Shown: positions 9,614 through 18,005 of the stretch, piece by piece | How positions within the stretch are numbered: the stretch's first letter is position 1 | Layout: each line of letters begins with the position of its first letter | Assembly: GCF_003709565.1 (NCBI RefSeq) | Contig: NZ_QNRC01000026.1 | Location: 1-58,379, forward strand | DNA from: Paracoccus sigandri | Lineage (GTDB): Bacteria; Pseudomonadota; Alphaproteobacteria; Rhodobacterales; Rhodobacteraceae | Direction: 5' to 3' | Length of the DNA: 58,379 nucleotides | Notes under the pieces: generated by a model | What the model saw: only the letters and a program-made list of their open reading frames with translations | Told to the model about the DNA's origin: nothing | The model's database searches: none | Translations under genes and position numbers: made by a program

Positions 9614-11473
9614 ATGCGAATCTTCAAAATCCCTAACAAAAGCGCGATCAAACGCAGGTTCTTGCGGATTTTCGCCGTCGTTTCGACTGTTGCAGCAATG
9701 CCGCTGACAAGCCTCGCCGAGCCCGCCCATGGCATTGCTATGTATGGAGAACCTGCCTTGCCAGCGGGCTTCGAGTCGCTTCCCTATGCGAATCCCCAGG
9801 CCCCGAAGGGCGGCACGATTCGCCTGGCCGAACCGGGGGGATTCGATTCCCTGAAGCCCTGGGTGCTGAAGGGAAACGCCGCCTGGGGCGTCGGCGTGCA
9901 CCTGGCCGAGACACTGATGTATCGCTCTCTGGACGAGCCGTTCACGCTTTACGGATTGCTGGCCGAGTCGGTCGAAACCGATTCCGAACGCAGCTGGGTC
10001 GAGTTCACGCTGCGCCCTGAGGCCCGGTTTTCGGACGGTTCGCCCGTCACTGTCGAAGATGTGATCTGGTCCTATCAGACCCTGGGGACCCAGGGTCATC
10101 CGCGCTATCACGGCGCCTGGTCCAAGGTCGAGACGATCGAGCAGACCGGCGAACGCAAGCTGCGGCTGACCTTCAACACGAAGGACCGCGAATTGCCGAT
10201 GCTGATGGGCCTGCGCCCGGTGCTGAAGAAGGCGCAATGGGAGGGCAAGGATTTCGCGCAATCGGGGCTGGAGGCGCCGATCGGCTCGGGGCCCTATGTC
10301 GTCGACCGCGTCGATCCCGGCCGCTCGATCACCTTCCGCCGCAATCCCGACTATTGGGGCAAGGACCTGCCGCTGAACCGCGGGCTGCACAATCTCGACG
10401 TGATCCGCTACGACTATTTCGGCGATGCCAATGCCATGTTCGAGGCCTTCAAGGCCGGCGAGGTGGACATCTGGCGCGAGCTGTCCTCGCGCAAATGGGA
10501 AACCGAGTTCAACTTTCCCCGCATCACCAGCGGCCAGGCGCTGAAGGCCGAGATCCCCAATCAGCGCCCCTCGGGCATCATCGGCCTGGTCATGAACAGC
10601 CGCAACCCGCTTTTCGCCGACTGGCGCGTCCGCCAGGCGATGATCGAGGCGTTCAATTTCCAGTTCATCAACAACACGTTGAACGGCGGCGTCGATCCGC
10701 GCATCACCTCGTATTTCTCGAATTCGGCGCTGGCGATGCAGCCCGGACCGGCCGAGGGGCGCGAGCGGGAATTGCTGGAACCCTTCGCCGAACAGCTGCT
10801 GCCCGGCACGCTGGAGGGCTATGCCCTGCCCGAGGGCAACGACCGCGCGCTGGACCGTCCCGGCCTGCGCCGTGCCCTGGCGCTGCTGGAGGAGGCGGGC
10901 TGGACCGTCCAGGACGGCCGCATGGCCGATGCCAACGGCCGGCCGCTGAGCTTCGAGATCCTGCTGAACCAGTCCGGCAGCGCGATGCGCACCGCCTCGG
11001 AAACCCAGCAGATCGTCGACATCTATACCGAAGCACTGCGCCATCTGGGCATCACCCCGCGCGTCACCCTGCTGGATGCCGCGCAATTCGTGGAACGGAC
11101 CAACAATTTCCAGTTCGACATGACCTGGTTCGAACGCGGCCTGTCGCTGTCGCCGGGCAACGAGCAGTTGCTCTATTGGGGCGCGGCGGGCGTCGAGCAG
11201 CCGGGCAGCCGCAACTGGATGGGCATGGACAGCCCCGCCGCCGAGGCGATGATCGAGGCGATGGTGAATGCCGAAAGCGACGAGGATTTCACCGCCGCCG
11301 TCCGGGCGCTGGACCGGGTGCTGACCGCCGGGCGCCACGTGATCCCGGTCAGCTTTTCGCCAAACTCGCGTCTGGCTCATTCGGCCAAGCTGCATTATCC
11401 TGAACGGAAAACGCTATATGGCGACTGGCCGGGCTTCTTGCCCGAGACCTGGTGGCAGGAGGCAGAAAAATGA
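9614..11473 (+). CDS. Extracellular solute-binding protein, family 5 (peptide/microcin C-type, YejA-like)
   Basis: A 619-residue periplasmic binding protein for an ABC importer of oligopeptides or similar compounds. A positively charged N-terminus and a hydrophobic stretch (FAVVSTVAAMPLTSLA) form a signal peptide of about 35 residues. Family-5 features follow: YANPQAPKGGTIRLAEPGGF, LAESVETD, FTLRPEARFSDGSPVTVEDV, then GSGPYVV and the RNPDYWGKDLP motif of the YejA/MppA branch. No permease or ATPase genes are adjacent, so the rest of the transporter must be elsewhere. It overlaps the entericidin gene by 4 bp (ATGA), heading a three-gene operon. Confidence 0.88.
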   Translation: MRIFKIPNKSAIKRRFLRIFAVVSTVAAMPLTSLAEPAHGIAMYGEPALPAGFESLPYANPQAPKGGTIRLAEPGGFDSLKPWVLKGNAAWGVGVHLAETLMYRSLDEPFTLYGLLAESVETDSERSWVEFTLRPEARFSDGSPVTVEDVIWSYQTLGTQGHPRYHGAWSKVETIEQTGERKLRLTFNTKDRELPMLMGLRPVLKKAQWEGKDFAQSGLEAPIGSGPYVVDRVDPGRSITFRRNPDYWGKDLPLNRGLHNLDVIRYDYFGDANAMFEAFKAGEVDIWRELSSRKWETEFNFPRITSGQALKAEIPNQRPSGIIGLVMNSRNPLFADWRVRQAMIEAFNFQFINNTLNGGVDPRITSYFSNSALAMQPGPAEGRERELLEPFAEQLLPGTLEGYALPEGNDRALDRPGLRRALALLEEAGWTVQDGRMADANGRPLSFEILLNQSGSAMRTASETQQIVDIYTEALRHLGITPRVTLLDAAQFVERTNNFQFDMTWFERGLSLSPGNEQLLYWGAAGVEQPGSRNWMGMDSPAAEAMIEAMVNAESDEDFTAAVRALDRVLTAGRHVIPVSFSPNSRLAHSAKLHYPERKTLYGDWPGFLPETWWQEAEK

Positions 11474-11598
11474 GAGCAGCAGTTTTGGTGGTTCTGGCAT
11501 GCGCGATGCTTGCCGGGTGCAATACCGTCGCGGGGGTGGGTGAGGACATCACTGGCGTCGCGATGTGGGCCCAGAGGGGCATCGGAGGGGGTTATTGA
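11470..11598 (+). CDS. Entericidin-family small lipoprotein
   Basis: A 42-residue ORF. The N-terminus MRAAVLVVLACAMLAGCNTV holds a lipoprotein signal peptide with lipobox LAGC, Cys17 being the acylated residue. The mature part, NTVAGVGEDITGVAMWAQRG, is the entericidin A/B pattern. Entericidins are small membrane lipoproteins described in E. coli as a toxin/antidote-like pair linked to stationary-phase lysis. Only one is here, so that role is not shown. The start overlaps the stop of the binding-protein gene (ATGA) and its stop overlaps the next start (TGATG), which implies translational coupling. Confidence 0.8.
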   Translation: MRAAVLVVLACAMLAGCNTVAGVGEDITGVAMWAQRGIGGGY

Positions 11599-11921
11599 TG
11601 AAGTGGCGCCACGTTCAGGAGAATTGGCCCGCCTTCTATGAGGCGATCGCCGACAAATGGCCCGAAATCGACGAGGCCGAGCTGGACGAGATCGACGGCG
11701 ATCAGCGCGCCTTCATCGCCTATCTGGCCGAAGTCACCGGCCAGGAAACCGACGAGGTGCGCGACGAGTTGCGCGAATGGCTGGCCGGAGAGATCCCCTC
11801 GGACGTCGTGATGGACCCGATCCACGACAATCACTCGATCGCGCTGTCCGCGAAATACGTCCCCGAGGGCGAGGACGAATATGCCAACGACGACCGCTTC
11901 GGCGGCGATGACGAGGACTGA
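11598..11921 (+). CDS. Small acidic CsbD-like protein
   Basis: A 107-residue, strongly acidic protein. Its first 60 residues have the spacing of CsbD-type stress proteins: an N-terminal W..VQENWPAF, then KWPEIDEAELDEIDGDQRAF, a short gap and REWL. The C-terminus, EDEYANDDRFGGDDED, is almost entirely acidic. CsbD-like proteins are abundant general-stress proteins of unknown mechanism. The ATG at 11598 shares bases with the entericidin stop, and a terminator follows 25 bp after the stop, so this ends the operon. Confidence 0.6.
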   Translation: MKWRHVQENWPAFYEAIADKWPEIDEAELDEIDGDQRAFIAYLAEVTGQETDEVRDELREWLAGEIPSDVVMDPIHDNHSIALSAKYVPEGEDEYANDDRFGGDDED

Positions 11922-11946
11922 CGCCCCCGCGGCCCCGCGATGCCCA

Positions 11947-11980
11947 GGCGCCCGGTCCCGCGACCGGGCGCCGGCTTTTT
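11947..11980 (+). terminator. Intrinsic terminator of the binding protein-entericidin-CsbD operon
   Basis: An 11-bp stem GGCGCCCGGTC/GACCGGGCGCC with loop CCGC is followed by CGGC and five T residues. Confidence 0.85.
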
Positions 11981-12076
11981 GGGCCGTCGCGGGTGGTTGA
12001 AGCCGGGGCGCCGCTGCGGGTAAGACGGGGCAAGGCCCGCCGGCCTGGCTGAAACAGGCGGAAGGAACGCAATCCC

Positions 12077-12964
12077 TTGTCCATGACTCTCAGGATCGCC
12101 ATCGGCAGCATCGTGGTCGGGCTGGTCGTGCTTGCGCTGAAGACGCTGGCCTGGTGGCTGACGGGATCGGTCGCGCTGATGTCGGATGCGCTGGAAAGCA
12201 CGGTGAACGTGGCCACCGCCATCGCCGCCCTGATCGCCATCCGCGTCGCCGCGAAGCCCGCCGACCGGGGCCATCCCTACGGCCATCACAAGGCCGAGTT
12301 CTTCAGCGCCGTGCTGGAGGGCGTGATGATCATCATCGCCGCGCTGCTGATCATGCGCGAGGCCTGGCACGGTCTCATGGCGCCCCGCCCGATCGAGGCG
12401 CCGATGGCCGGGCTGATGATCAACGGCGCGGCCGGGGCGCTGAACGCGTTCTGGGCCTGGGTGCTGATCACGCGCGGCCGGGCGCTGAAATCGCCGGCCC
12501 TGAAGGCGGACGGGCACCATCTGCTCAGCGACGTGTGGTCCTCGGTGGGGGTGATCGGCGGCGTGCTGCTGGCGGTGGCGACGGGCTGGACGGTGCTGGA
12601 CCCGATCCTGGCCGGGCTGGTCGGGCTGCATATCCTGTGGCAGGGCTGGAAGGTCACGGCGCATTCGCTGAGCGGGCTGATGGACGAGGCGGTCGAGGAG
12701 AAGACCCTGCAGCAGATCCGCGACATCATCTCGGACCGCGCGACCGGCGCCATCGAGGCCCATGACCTGCGCACCCGCCATGCCGGCCAGGTGACCTTCA
12801 TCGACTTTCACCTGGTCGTGGACGGCCAGACCACGGTCGACGACGCCCATGCGATCTGCGACCGGATCGAGCAATCGCTGCAGGCGAAGCTGCCCGAGGC
12901 GCAGATCACCATCCATGTCGAGCCCGAGCACAAGGCCAAGCATTCGGGCGTCCTGGTCATCTGA
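12077..12964 (+). CDS. Cation diffusion facilitator (CDF) family metal efflux transporter
   Basis: A 295-residue inner-membrane exporter of divalent metals (zinc, cobalt, iron or cadmium). The first five-sixths holds about six membrane segments. The metal site residues are in the second segment (ALMSDALEST, Asp) and the fifth (KADGHHLLSDVWSS, HxxxD). The region GHPYGHHKAEFFSA is a CDF signature. The last 80 residues form the cytoplasmic ferredoxin-like dimerisation domain (DFHLVVDGQTTVDDAH). I chose TTG 12077 because GGAAGG lies about 10 bases upstream; ATG 12083 is the alternative and would sit 16 bases from it. It converges on the Hint gene with only 8 bp between them. Confidence 0.88.
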   Translation: MSMTLRIAIGSIVVGLVVLALKTLAWWLTGSVALMSDALESTVNVATAIAALIAIRVAAKPADRGHPYGHHKAEFFSAVLEGVMIIIAALLIMREAWHGLMAPRPIEAPMAGLMINGAAGALNAFWAWVLITRGRALKSPALKADGHHLLSDVWSSVGVIGGVLLAVATGWTVLDPILAGLVGLHILWQGWKVTAHSLSGLMDEAVEEKTLQQIRDIISDRATGAIEAHDLRTRHAGQVTFIDFHLVVDGQTTVDDAHAICDRIEQSLQAKLPEAQITIHVEPEHKAKHSGVLVI

Positions 12965-12972
12965 GCGGCGGT

Positions 12973-14805
12973 TCAGGCCGGTTGCTGCAAGGGCCGGGCG
13001 TTCTTCGCGTGGCGCGCCAGCATCTGCCGCGCCTTCGGCCCCTCGACGATGGGCAGGCGCGGGCTGCGCGCGGCCTCGTCGCGAAAGATCATCCGGTATT
13101 CCCGCGCCAGCGCCGGGGGCAATGCCGCCATCGCCTGCCTGCCGGGATAGAAGCTCTCGCTCCAGCAGCCATTGGCGGACAGGACCTCGTGCCGGTCGAA
13201 GACCAGGTGCAGATAGCGCGTCCCGCCCTCGGGCCGGGGCTGGGTGACGCCGGGCAGCACCAGAAGCCGCCGGGCGGCCACCAGCGAGGGGCAGCCCAGC
13301 ATCCGCTGCGAAATCGCGCTGTCCACCATCACCCGATGCTGGGGCGAGACCGCCAGATCGCGTTGCGGCACGCCCGGCCCCAGCGCGCCGGCGGCGATGA
13401 CGACCGGCCACAGGTTGGGCCGGTCGCGCAATTCGTCATGCCCCAGCCGCCGGTCGCGAATCGCCCGCAGCGGGCGCGCCTGCCCGTCCAGCGTCAGCAC
13501 CGGATCGCCCGGCTTCAACTCCTCGACCGGGCGCGGCCCGGCGGGCGTGGCGATCAGCGTGCCCGCCGTGAAGCAGACCACGTCCAGATGGATGCCGCGC
13601 AGGTTCTCCAGCGTCATGCCCGGCAGGTGGATCCGCCCGCTGCCCGCCGCTTCCGGCAGGGTGATGACCACCGATCCGTCCGACTCCTCGCGCGAGGCCG
13701 CGACCACCTCGTCCAGCGTCGCGAAGGAGGTGCCAAGGTCGATCACGTCGCCCTCGTCGGGGTTGAAATCGGTGATCAGGTCCACGCCGCCATTCACGCC
13801 CACGCCCGTGAAGCGGTCCGCCCCCGCCCCGCCGGTCAGCGTGTTCGAGCCCTCGCCCCCGTCCAGCGTATCGTTGCCGGCGCCGCCGAACAGCCGATCG
13901 TCGCCGCCGCCGCCCAGCAGCAGGTCGTCATTGACCCCGCCATAGATATCCTCGTGGAAGAACTGCCCCTGCACCGTGGTCAGCGCAGAGCCCGGCGTCT
14001 GCGCCGACATCAGCACCATGCGCCCGAAATCATCCGCCACCCGCGCCGCGTCGCCTTCCAGCCCCTCGATCGCCGCCGCCAGATCGGCGTAATGGGGCGA
14101 GAACGAGGTCGCGCTGGCGCTGAAGAACGGCTCCTGCCCCGGCAGGCGCAAGCTGCCGGCCCGCGCGATCGAGCCGATCAGATAGGTCTCGGTCGCCCCG
14201 TCGCCGTCGACGTCGAATTCCAGGAATGTCGCGCCGCCGCTCATGCCGCCCAGGATCTCGGCGCCGGTGATGTGGAAATAGCCGCCCTGATCCTCGCCGA
14301 CCCATTGCTCGATATGCGCCCTCGGCGACAGCCAGCCGGTGGATTCGTGCAGGGTGCCGTTCTGCTTGTCCAGCGAAACGCTGGCATTGGGATAGCCGGT
14401 GACCGTGACCATCCCGAACAGGTCGTCGGGATCATTGGCGATCAGCAGCGGCGCCGAGGGCCCGGCATAGAATTCGCCCGAACTCAGCCGCGCGCCGACA
14501 TGCAGGCTCATGTCGAACCCGGCCAGCACGTTGTCGGGCACCCCGTCGAAATTCGTGTCCTCGCGATAGGCGCCCCAGGTCGAGCTGTCGGCGGGCAGGG
14601 TATAGTCCAGCTCGGTGGTCAGGTGCCGCTCGGCCTGGCCGATCAGGCTGCTCTGGGGCACCGCGTCGGCGGCACCGCCCGGCGTCGGATTGTGGTTGGC
14701 GCTGAAATAGATCCCGCCGCCCAGATGCGCGCCCGAGAATTTCACGTCGACCGAGGCGAGATGGACCAGTTCCTGCGATGCAGGATCGACGATTCTGACA
14801 GCCAT
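12973..14805 (-). CDS. Trypsin-like protease / RTX repeat / Hint-domain protein
   Basis: A 610-residue probable exoprotein with three parts. Residues 1 to about 235 look like a chymotrypsin-fold serine protease: a candidate His near 27-38 ([16 protein letters not shown]) and a GGMSGG nucleophile motif with Ser at 189. Residues about 288-335 are RTX calcium-binding repeats ([20 protein letters not shown] and GGAGADRF), followed by a beta-roll cap with [15 protein letters not shown]. Residues 411 to about 550 are a Hint domain starting [13 protein letters not shown], with SPQHRVMV near 487-494. The C-terminal tail after the Hint is about 60 residues. There is no Sec signal peptide; RTX proteins usually leave by type I secretion. 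No exporter genes are adjacent. The start at 14805 has only a weak ribosome site. Confidence 0.82.
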   Translation of the reverse strand: MAVRIVDPASQELVHLASVDVKFSGAHLGGGIYFSANHNPTPGGAADAVPQSSLIGQAERHLTTELDYTLPADSSTWGAYREDTNFDGVPDNVLAGFDMSLHVGARLSSGEFYAGPSAPLLIANDPDDLFGMVTVTGYPNASVSLDKQNGTLHESTGWLSPRAHIEQWVGEDQGGYFHITGAEILGGMSGGATFLEFDVDGDGATETYLIGSIARAGSLRLPGQEPFFSASATSFSPHYADLAAAIEGLEGDAARVADDFGRMVLMSAQTPGSALTTVQGQFFHEDIYGGVNDDLLLGGGGDDRLFGGAGNDTLDGGEGSNTLTGGAGADRFTGVGVNGGVDLITDFNPDEGDVIDLGTSFATLDEVVAASREESDGSVVITLPEAAGSGRIHLPGMTLENLRGIHLDVVCFTAGTLIATPAGPRPVEELKPGDPVLTLDGQARPLRAIRDRRLGHDELRDRPNLWPVVIAAGALGPGVPQRDLAVSPQHRVMVDSAISQRMLGCPSLVAARRLLVLPGVTQPRPEGGTRYLHLVFDRHEVLSANGCWSESFYPGRQAMAALPPALAREYRMIFRDEAARSPRLPIVEGPKARQMLARHAKNARPLQQPA

Positions 14806-15032
14806 GTCGTTTCATCCGAGAAGGTGGTTCTGCGGATCGGAACAGCACTGGTTACCTGTCGAATCTGAACGCCAAGGTCCGATTACTCTCCTTGTGATTG
14901 TGTCACGGCGTTAACCATATCTCAATAGGTTAATATCGCAGACAAATAGAGCAAATAGTAAGGAAAACCATAGGTTACCCTGGATATCTCAGGCGAAAGA
15001 TGGCAGGGAAACCGGCAGGCCGGGTCGGGCTT

Positions 15033-15818
15033 TCAGGCGTCCAGCCGCAGCCAGACCGGCACATGGTCGCTTGGCTTCTCGCCGGCGCGGGCTTCGCGGT
15101 CCACCTCGGTCTCGATCATCAGGTCCGCCGCCTGCGGCGACAGCAGCAGATGGTCGATGCGGATGCCGTCGTCGCGGCTCCAGGCGCCGCCCTGATAGTC
15201 CCAGAAGGTGAAGGGGCCGCGCGTGGCGTGGGGATCGCGGATGCGGATCGCGTCGGTCCAGCCCTGGTGCAGGATCCGCCGGAAGGCCGCGCGGCTTTCG
15301 GGCAAGAACAGCGCGTCCTCCACCCAGTTCGCCGGGTTGGCGGCGTCGCGGGGCTCGGGGATGATGTTGTAGTCGCCCAGCATCACCACCGGCATCTCGC
15401 TGGCCAGCAATTCGGCCGCGCGCAGCCGCAGCCGCTCCATCCAGGCCAGCTTGTAGTCGTATTTCGGCCCCGGCGCCGGATTGCCGTTGGGCAGGTAGAG
15501 GCCCGCGATCCGCACCGCGCGCTGGCCGATCACCGTGGCCTCGATATAGCGCGCCTGTTCGTCCGCGTCATCGCCCGGCAGGCCGCGGGTCACGTCCTCC
15601 AGCGCCAAGCGCGACAGGATGGCGACGCCGTTGAAGCCCTTCTGGCCATGGGTCTCGACCGTCCAGCCCAGGTCCTCGAAATGGGCGCGCGGAAAGCCCT
15701 CGTCGACCGACTTGATCTCTTGCAGGACCACGACATCGGCATTGGCGCCCGCCAGCCAGTGGCTCAGCGCCTCGATCCGCGCCTTGACGCCGTTGATGTT
15801 GAATGTCGCGATCTTCAT
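15033..15818 (-). CDS. xthA: Exodeoxyribonuclease III
   Basis: A 261-residue exonuclease-endonuclease-phosphatase family enzyme acting as AP endonuclease and 3'-5' exonuclease in base-excision repair. Visible catalytic motifs: N-terminal ATFNINGVKAR, the metal Glu in LQEIK, the LYLPNG loop, GDYNIIPEPRD with the catalytic Asp/Asn, WTFD-equivalent FTFWDYQGGAWSRDDGIRID and the final Asp-His in SDHVPV. Normal length for XthA. The single ATG at 15818 is the start. Confidence 0.95.
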   Translation of the reverse strand: MKIATFNINGVKARIEALSHWLAGANADVVVLQEIKSVDEGFPRAHFEDLGWTVETHGQKGFNGVAILSRLALEDVTRGLPGDDADEQARYIEATVIGQRAVRIAGLYLPNGNPAPGPKYDYKLAWMERLRLRAAELLASEMPVVMLGDYNIIPEPRDAANPANWVEDALFLPESRAAFRRILHQGWTDAIRIRDPHATRGPFTFWDYQGGAWSRDDGIRIDHLLLSPQAADLMIETEVDREARAGEKPSDHVPVWLRLDA

Positions 15819-15898
15819 TGCCGCCCCCGCCTGCCAGACATGGCGCAGGCATAGGGGATTTCGGCCCGCAAGGCCAGACGGGCCTCAGGTCATGGGCC

Positions 15899-16222
15899 TC
15901 AGATCGAGAAGGACGTCCCGCAGCCGCAGCTGGAGCTGGCATTGGGGTTGTCGATCACGAAACGCGCGCCGATCAGCTCGTCGGAGAAGTCGATCACCGC
16001 CCCGGCCAGATAGGGCAGCGAGACCGGGTCCACGACCACGGCCTGGCCGGCGCCTTCCAGCACCAGGTCGTCGGCCTCGGCCCGGTCCAGCCGGATGTCG
16101 TATTGGAAACCCGAGCAGCCGCCGCCGGCAACGGCCACCCGCAGGGGGCGCGTATCGCCGCCCTCGTTGATCTCGGCCAGGCGGGCAAAGGCGCGTTCGG
16201 TGACTTTCGGAGGCAGGTTCAT
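15899..16222 (-). CDS. erpA: A-type iron-sulfur carrier protein (ErpA/IscA/HesB family)
   Basis: A 107-residue HesB/IscA-family protein that carries and inserts Fe-S clusters into target enzymes. The three conserved cysteines are present: one in GGGCSGFQYD and two in CGCGTSF at the C-terminus. ErpA rather than IscA is a guess from its standalone position and sequence; no isc or suf genes are nearby. I chose ATG 16222 (MNLPPKVTERA); upstream in-frame codons add an Arg-rich tail unlike the family. Divergent from dgt. Confidence 0.85.
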   Translation of the reverse strand: MNLPPKVTERAFARLAEINEGGDTRPLRVAVAGGGCSGFQYDIRLDRAEADDLVLEGAGQAVVVDPVSLPYLAGAVIDFSDELIGARFVIDNPNASSSCGCGTSFSI

Positions 16223-16305
16223 GGGGCGTTCCCGTTTTCGTCCGTGCGCGGTGAATATAGGTTGCCCGCGCATCCCTCGCAAGGAACGGCCCTCAAAGGA
16301 GCTCC

Positions 16306-17508
16306 ATGACCGCGCCCTATGCCTGCCAGCCCGACCACAGCCGCGGCCGCCTGCACGCCGAGCAGCTGTCCACCTTCCGCAGCCCATGGCAGCGCGACCG
16401 CGACCGGATCATCCATTCCAGCGCCTTCCGGCGGCTGAAGCACAAGACGCAGGTCTTCGTCGAGCATGACGGCGAGGCCTATCGCGGCGACTATTATCGC
16501 ACCCGCCTGACCCACACGATCGAGGTAGCCCAGGTCGCCCGCACCATCGCCGGCGCGCTGGACCTGAACACCGACCTGGCCGAGGCGGTGGCGCTGGCCC
16601 ATGACCTGGGCCACCCGCCCTTCGGCCATACCGGCGAAGACGCGCTGGCCGCGCTGATGGAGCCTTACGGGGGCTTCGACCACAACGCCCAGGCGCTGCG
16701 CATCGTCACCCGGCTGGAACGGCATTACGCCGATTTCGACGGGCTGAACCTGACATGGGAGACGCTGGAAGGCATCGCCAAGCATAACGGCCGGGTGCTG
16801 GAGCGCGACGCGATGGGCCAGCCGATCCCCGCCCCGCTGCCCTATGCCCTGGCCGAGGTGAACGCGGCATGGGACCTGGAGCTGCACACCAATGCCAGCG
16901 CCGAGGCGCAGGTCGCCGCCGTGGCCGACGACGTGGCCTATAACCATCACGACCTGCATGACGGGCTGCGCGCCGAGCTGTTCACCGAGGAGGAACTGGC
17001 CGAGCTGCCGGTGATCGGCCCGGCCTTCGCCGAGGTGGACCGGCTGCATCCCGGCCTGGACCGGATGCGGCGCCGCCACGAGGCCTTGCGCCGCGTCTTC
17101 GGCGTCATGGTCGAGGACGTGATCGCGGTGGCCCAGAACCGGCTGGCCGGGCTGCAGCCGCAATCCGTCGACGAGATCCGCGACATGGACGGGCCGATCA
17201 TCCGCTTTTCCAAGCCGCTTTATCAGAACATCAAGGCGATCAAGTCCTTCCTGTTCACGCGCATGTATCGCGCCCCCTCGGTCGTGGTCGAGCGGCGCAG
17301 CGCCACCGCCATGCTGAACGATCTGTTCCCGCTGTTCCTGGACGATCCCCGCAAGATGCCCCCCCAGTGGCATTCCATCGCCCTGGCCGCCCCGGACCGG
17401 ACCCAGCGTGCCCGCGTGGTGCTGGATTACGTGGCGGGGATGACCGACCGCTACGCCATTGCCGAACATCAGCGCCTGTTCGGCGCGCAGCAGGCGCAAC
17501 CCGGCTGA
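16306..17508 (+). CDS. dgt: Deoxyguanosinetriphosphate triphosphohydrolase-like protein
   Basis: A 400-residue HD-domain dNTPase that splits dNTPs into nucleoside and triphosphate. HD-metal residues are in RLTHTIEVAQ and ALAHDLGHPPFGHTGED, with the later Asp in ADDVAYNHHDL. N-terminal YHSSAFRRLKHKTQVF-like sequence (here IHSSAFRRLKHKTQVF) is diagnostic of the short alphaproteobacterial Dgt-like branch. AAAGGAG precedes the ATG at 16306. Divergent from the Fe-S carrier gene with 83 bp between them, so the two probably share a promoter region. Confidence 0.93.
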   Translation: MTAPYACQPDHSRGRLHAEQLSTFRSPWQRDRDRIIHSSAFRRLKHKTQVFVEHDGEAYRGDYYRTRLTHTIEVAQVARTIAGALDLNTDLAEAVALAHDLGHPPFGHTGEDALAALMEPYGGFDHNAQALRIVTRLERHYADFDGLNLTWETLEGIAKHNGRVLERDAMGQPIPAPLPYALAEVNAAWDLELHTNASAEAQVAAVADDVAYNHHDLHDGLRAELFTEEELAELPVIGPAFAEVDRLHPGLDRMRRRHEALRRVFGVMVEDVIAVAQNRLAGLQPQSVDEIRDMDGPIIRFSKPLYQNIKAIKSFLFTRMYRAPSVVVERRSATAMLNDLFPLFLDDPRKMPPQWHSIALAAPDRTQRARVVLDYVAGMTDRYAIAEHQRLFGAQQAQPG

Positions 17509-17582
17509 TAAATGGCAATGACCTGAACCGTCGCCGCCCCGGCCGCGTTAGGCTGGAGTCAACGGAACAGGAGGATTGCACC

Positions 17583-18005
17583 ATGATCACCCGCAAGGGC
17601 TCGGCGCATTGGGAAGGCGGGCTGAAGGACGGCACCGGGCGGGTCTCGACCCAGTCGGGGGCGCTGTCCGAGCAGCCCTATGGCTTCAACACCCGCTTCG
17701 AGGACAAGCCCGGCACCAATCCCGAGGAACTGGTCGGCGCCGCCCATGCCGCCTGTTTCTCGATGGCGCTGTCGATGATGCTGGAACAGGCCGGGATCAC
17801 CGGGGCGCGGATCGACACGGTCTCGGCCATCTCGCTGGACAAGGAGGGCGAGGGCTTCGCCGTCAAGAAGGCGCATCTGACCACCACGATCAGCGCCGAA
17901 GGCGACAAGGCCGAAATCGAGGAACTGGCGCGAAAGGCCAAGGAGGGCTGCCCGATCTCGAAGCTGCTGAATGCGGAAGTCACGATGGACGCCACGGTCT
18001 CGTGA
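17583..18005 (+). CDS. OsmC-family peroxidase
   Basis: A 140-residue OsmC/Ohr-family thiol peroxidase that reduces organic hydroperoxides. The two catalytic cysteines are Cys58 (AAHAACFSMALS) and Cys123 (KEGCPISKLL), and the early Arg lies in GFNTRFEDKPGTNPEELV. The pattern is OsmC rather than Ohr. AGGAGG lies 8 bases before ATG 17583. Its stop overlaps the next gene's start (TGATG), so the pair is probably cotranscribed. Confidence 0.9.
   Translation: MITRKGSAHWEGGLKDGTGRVSTQSGALSEQPYGFNTRFEDKPGTNPEELVGAAHAACFSMALSMMLEQAGITGARIDTVSAISLDKEGEGFAVKKAHLTTTISAEGDKAEIEELARKAKEGCPISKLLNAEVTMDATVS

Noticed and set aside
9452..11395. 647-codon open frame on the minus strand opposite the solute-binding gene
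   Set aside because: It is the antisense of a well-supported gene and its composition follows from GC bias; only its last 32 codons lie outside that gene and are discussed with the small RNA.
12973..14805. Intein inside the RTX protein
   Set aside because: The Hint domain is near the C-terminus and followed by only about 60 residues with no second extein of known function, so it fits a Hedgehog/intein-type C-terminal domain rather than a splicing intein.
14806..15032. AT-rich gap before the Hint gene with repeats of ATAGGTTA
   Set aside because: Two short direct copies only, and promoter elements could not be fixed with correct spacing; too weak to list.
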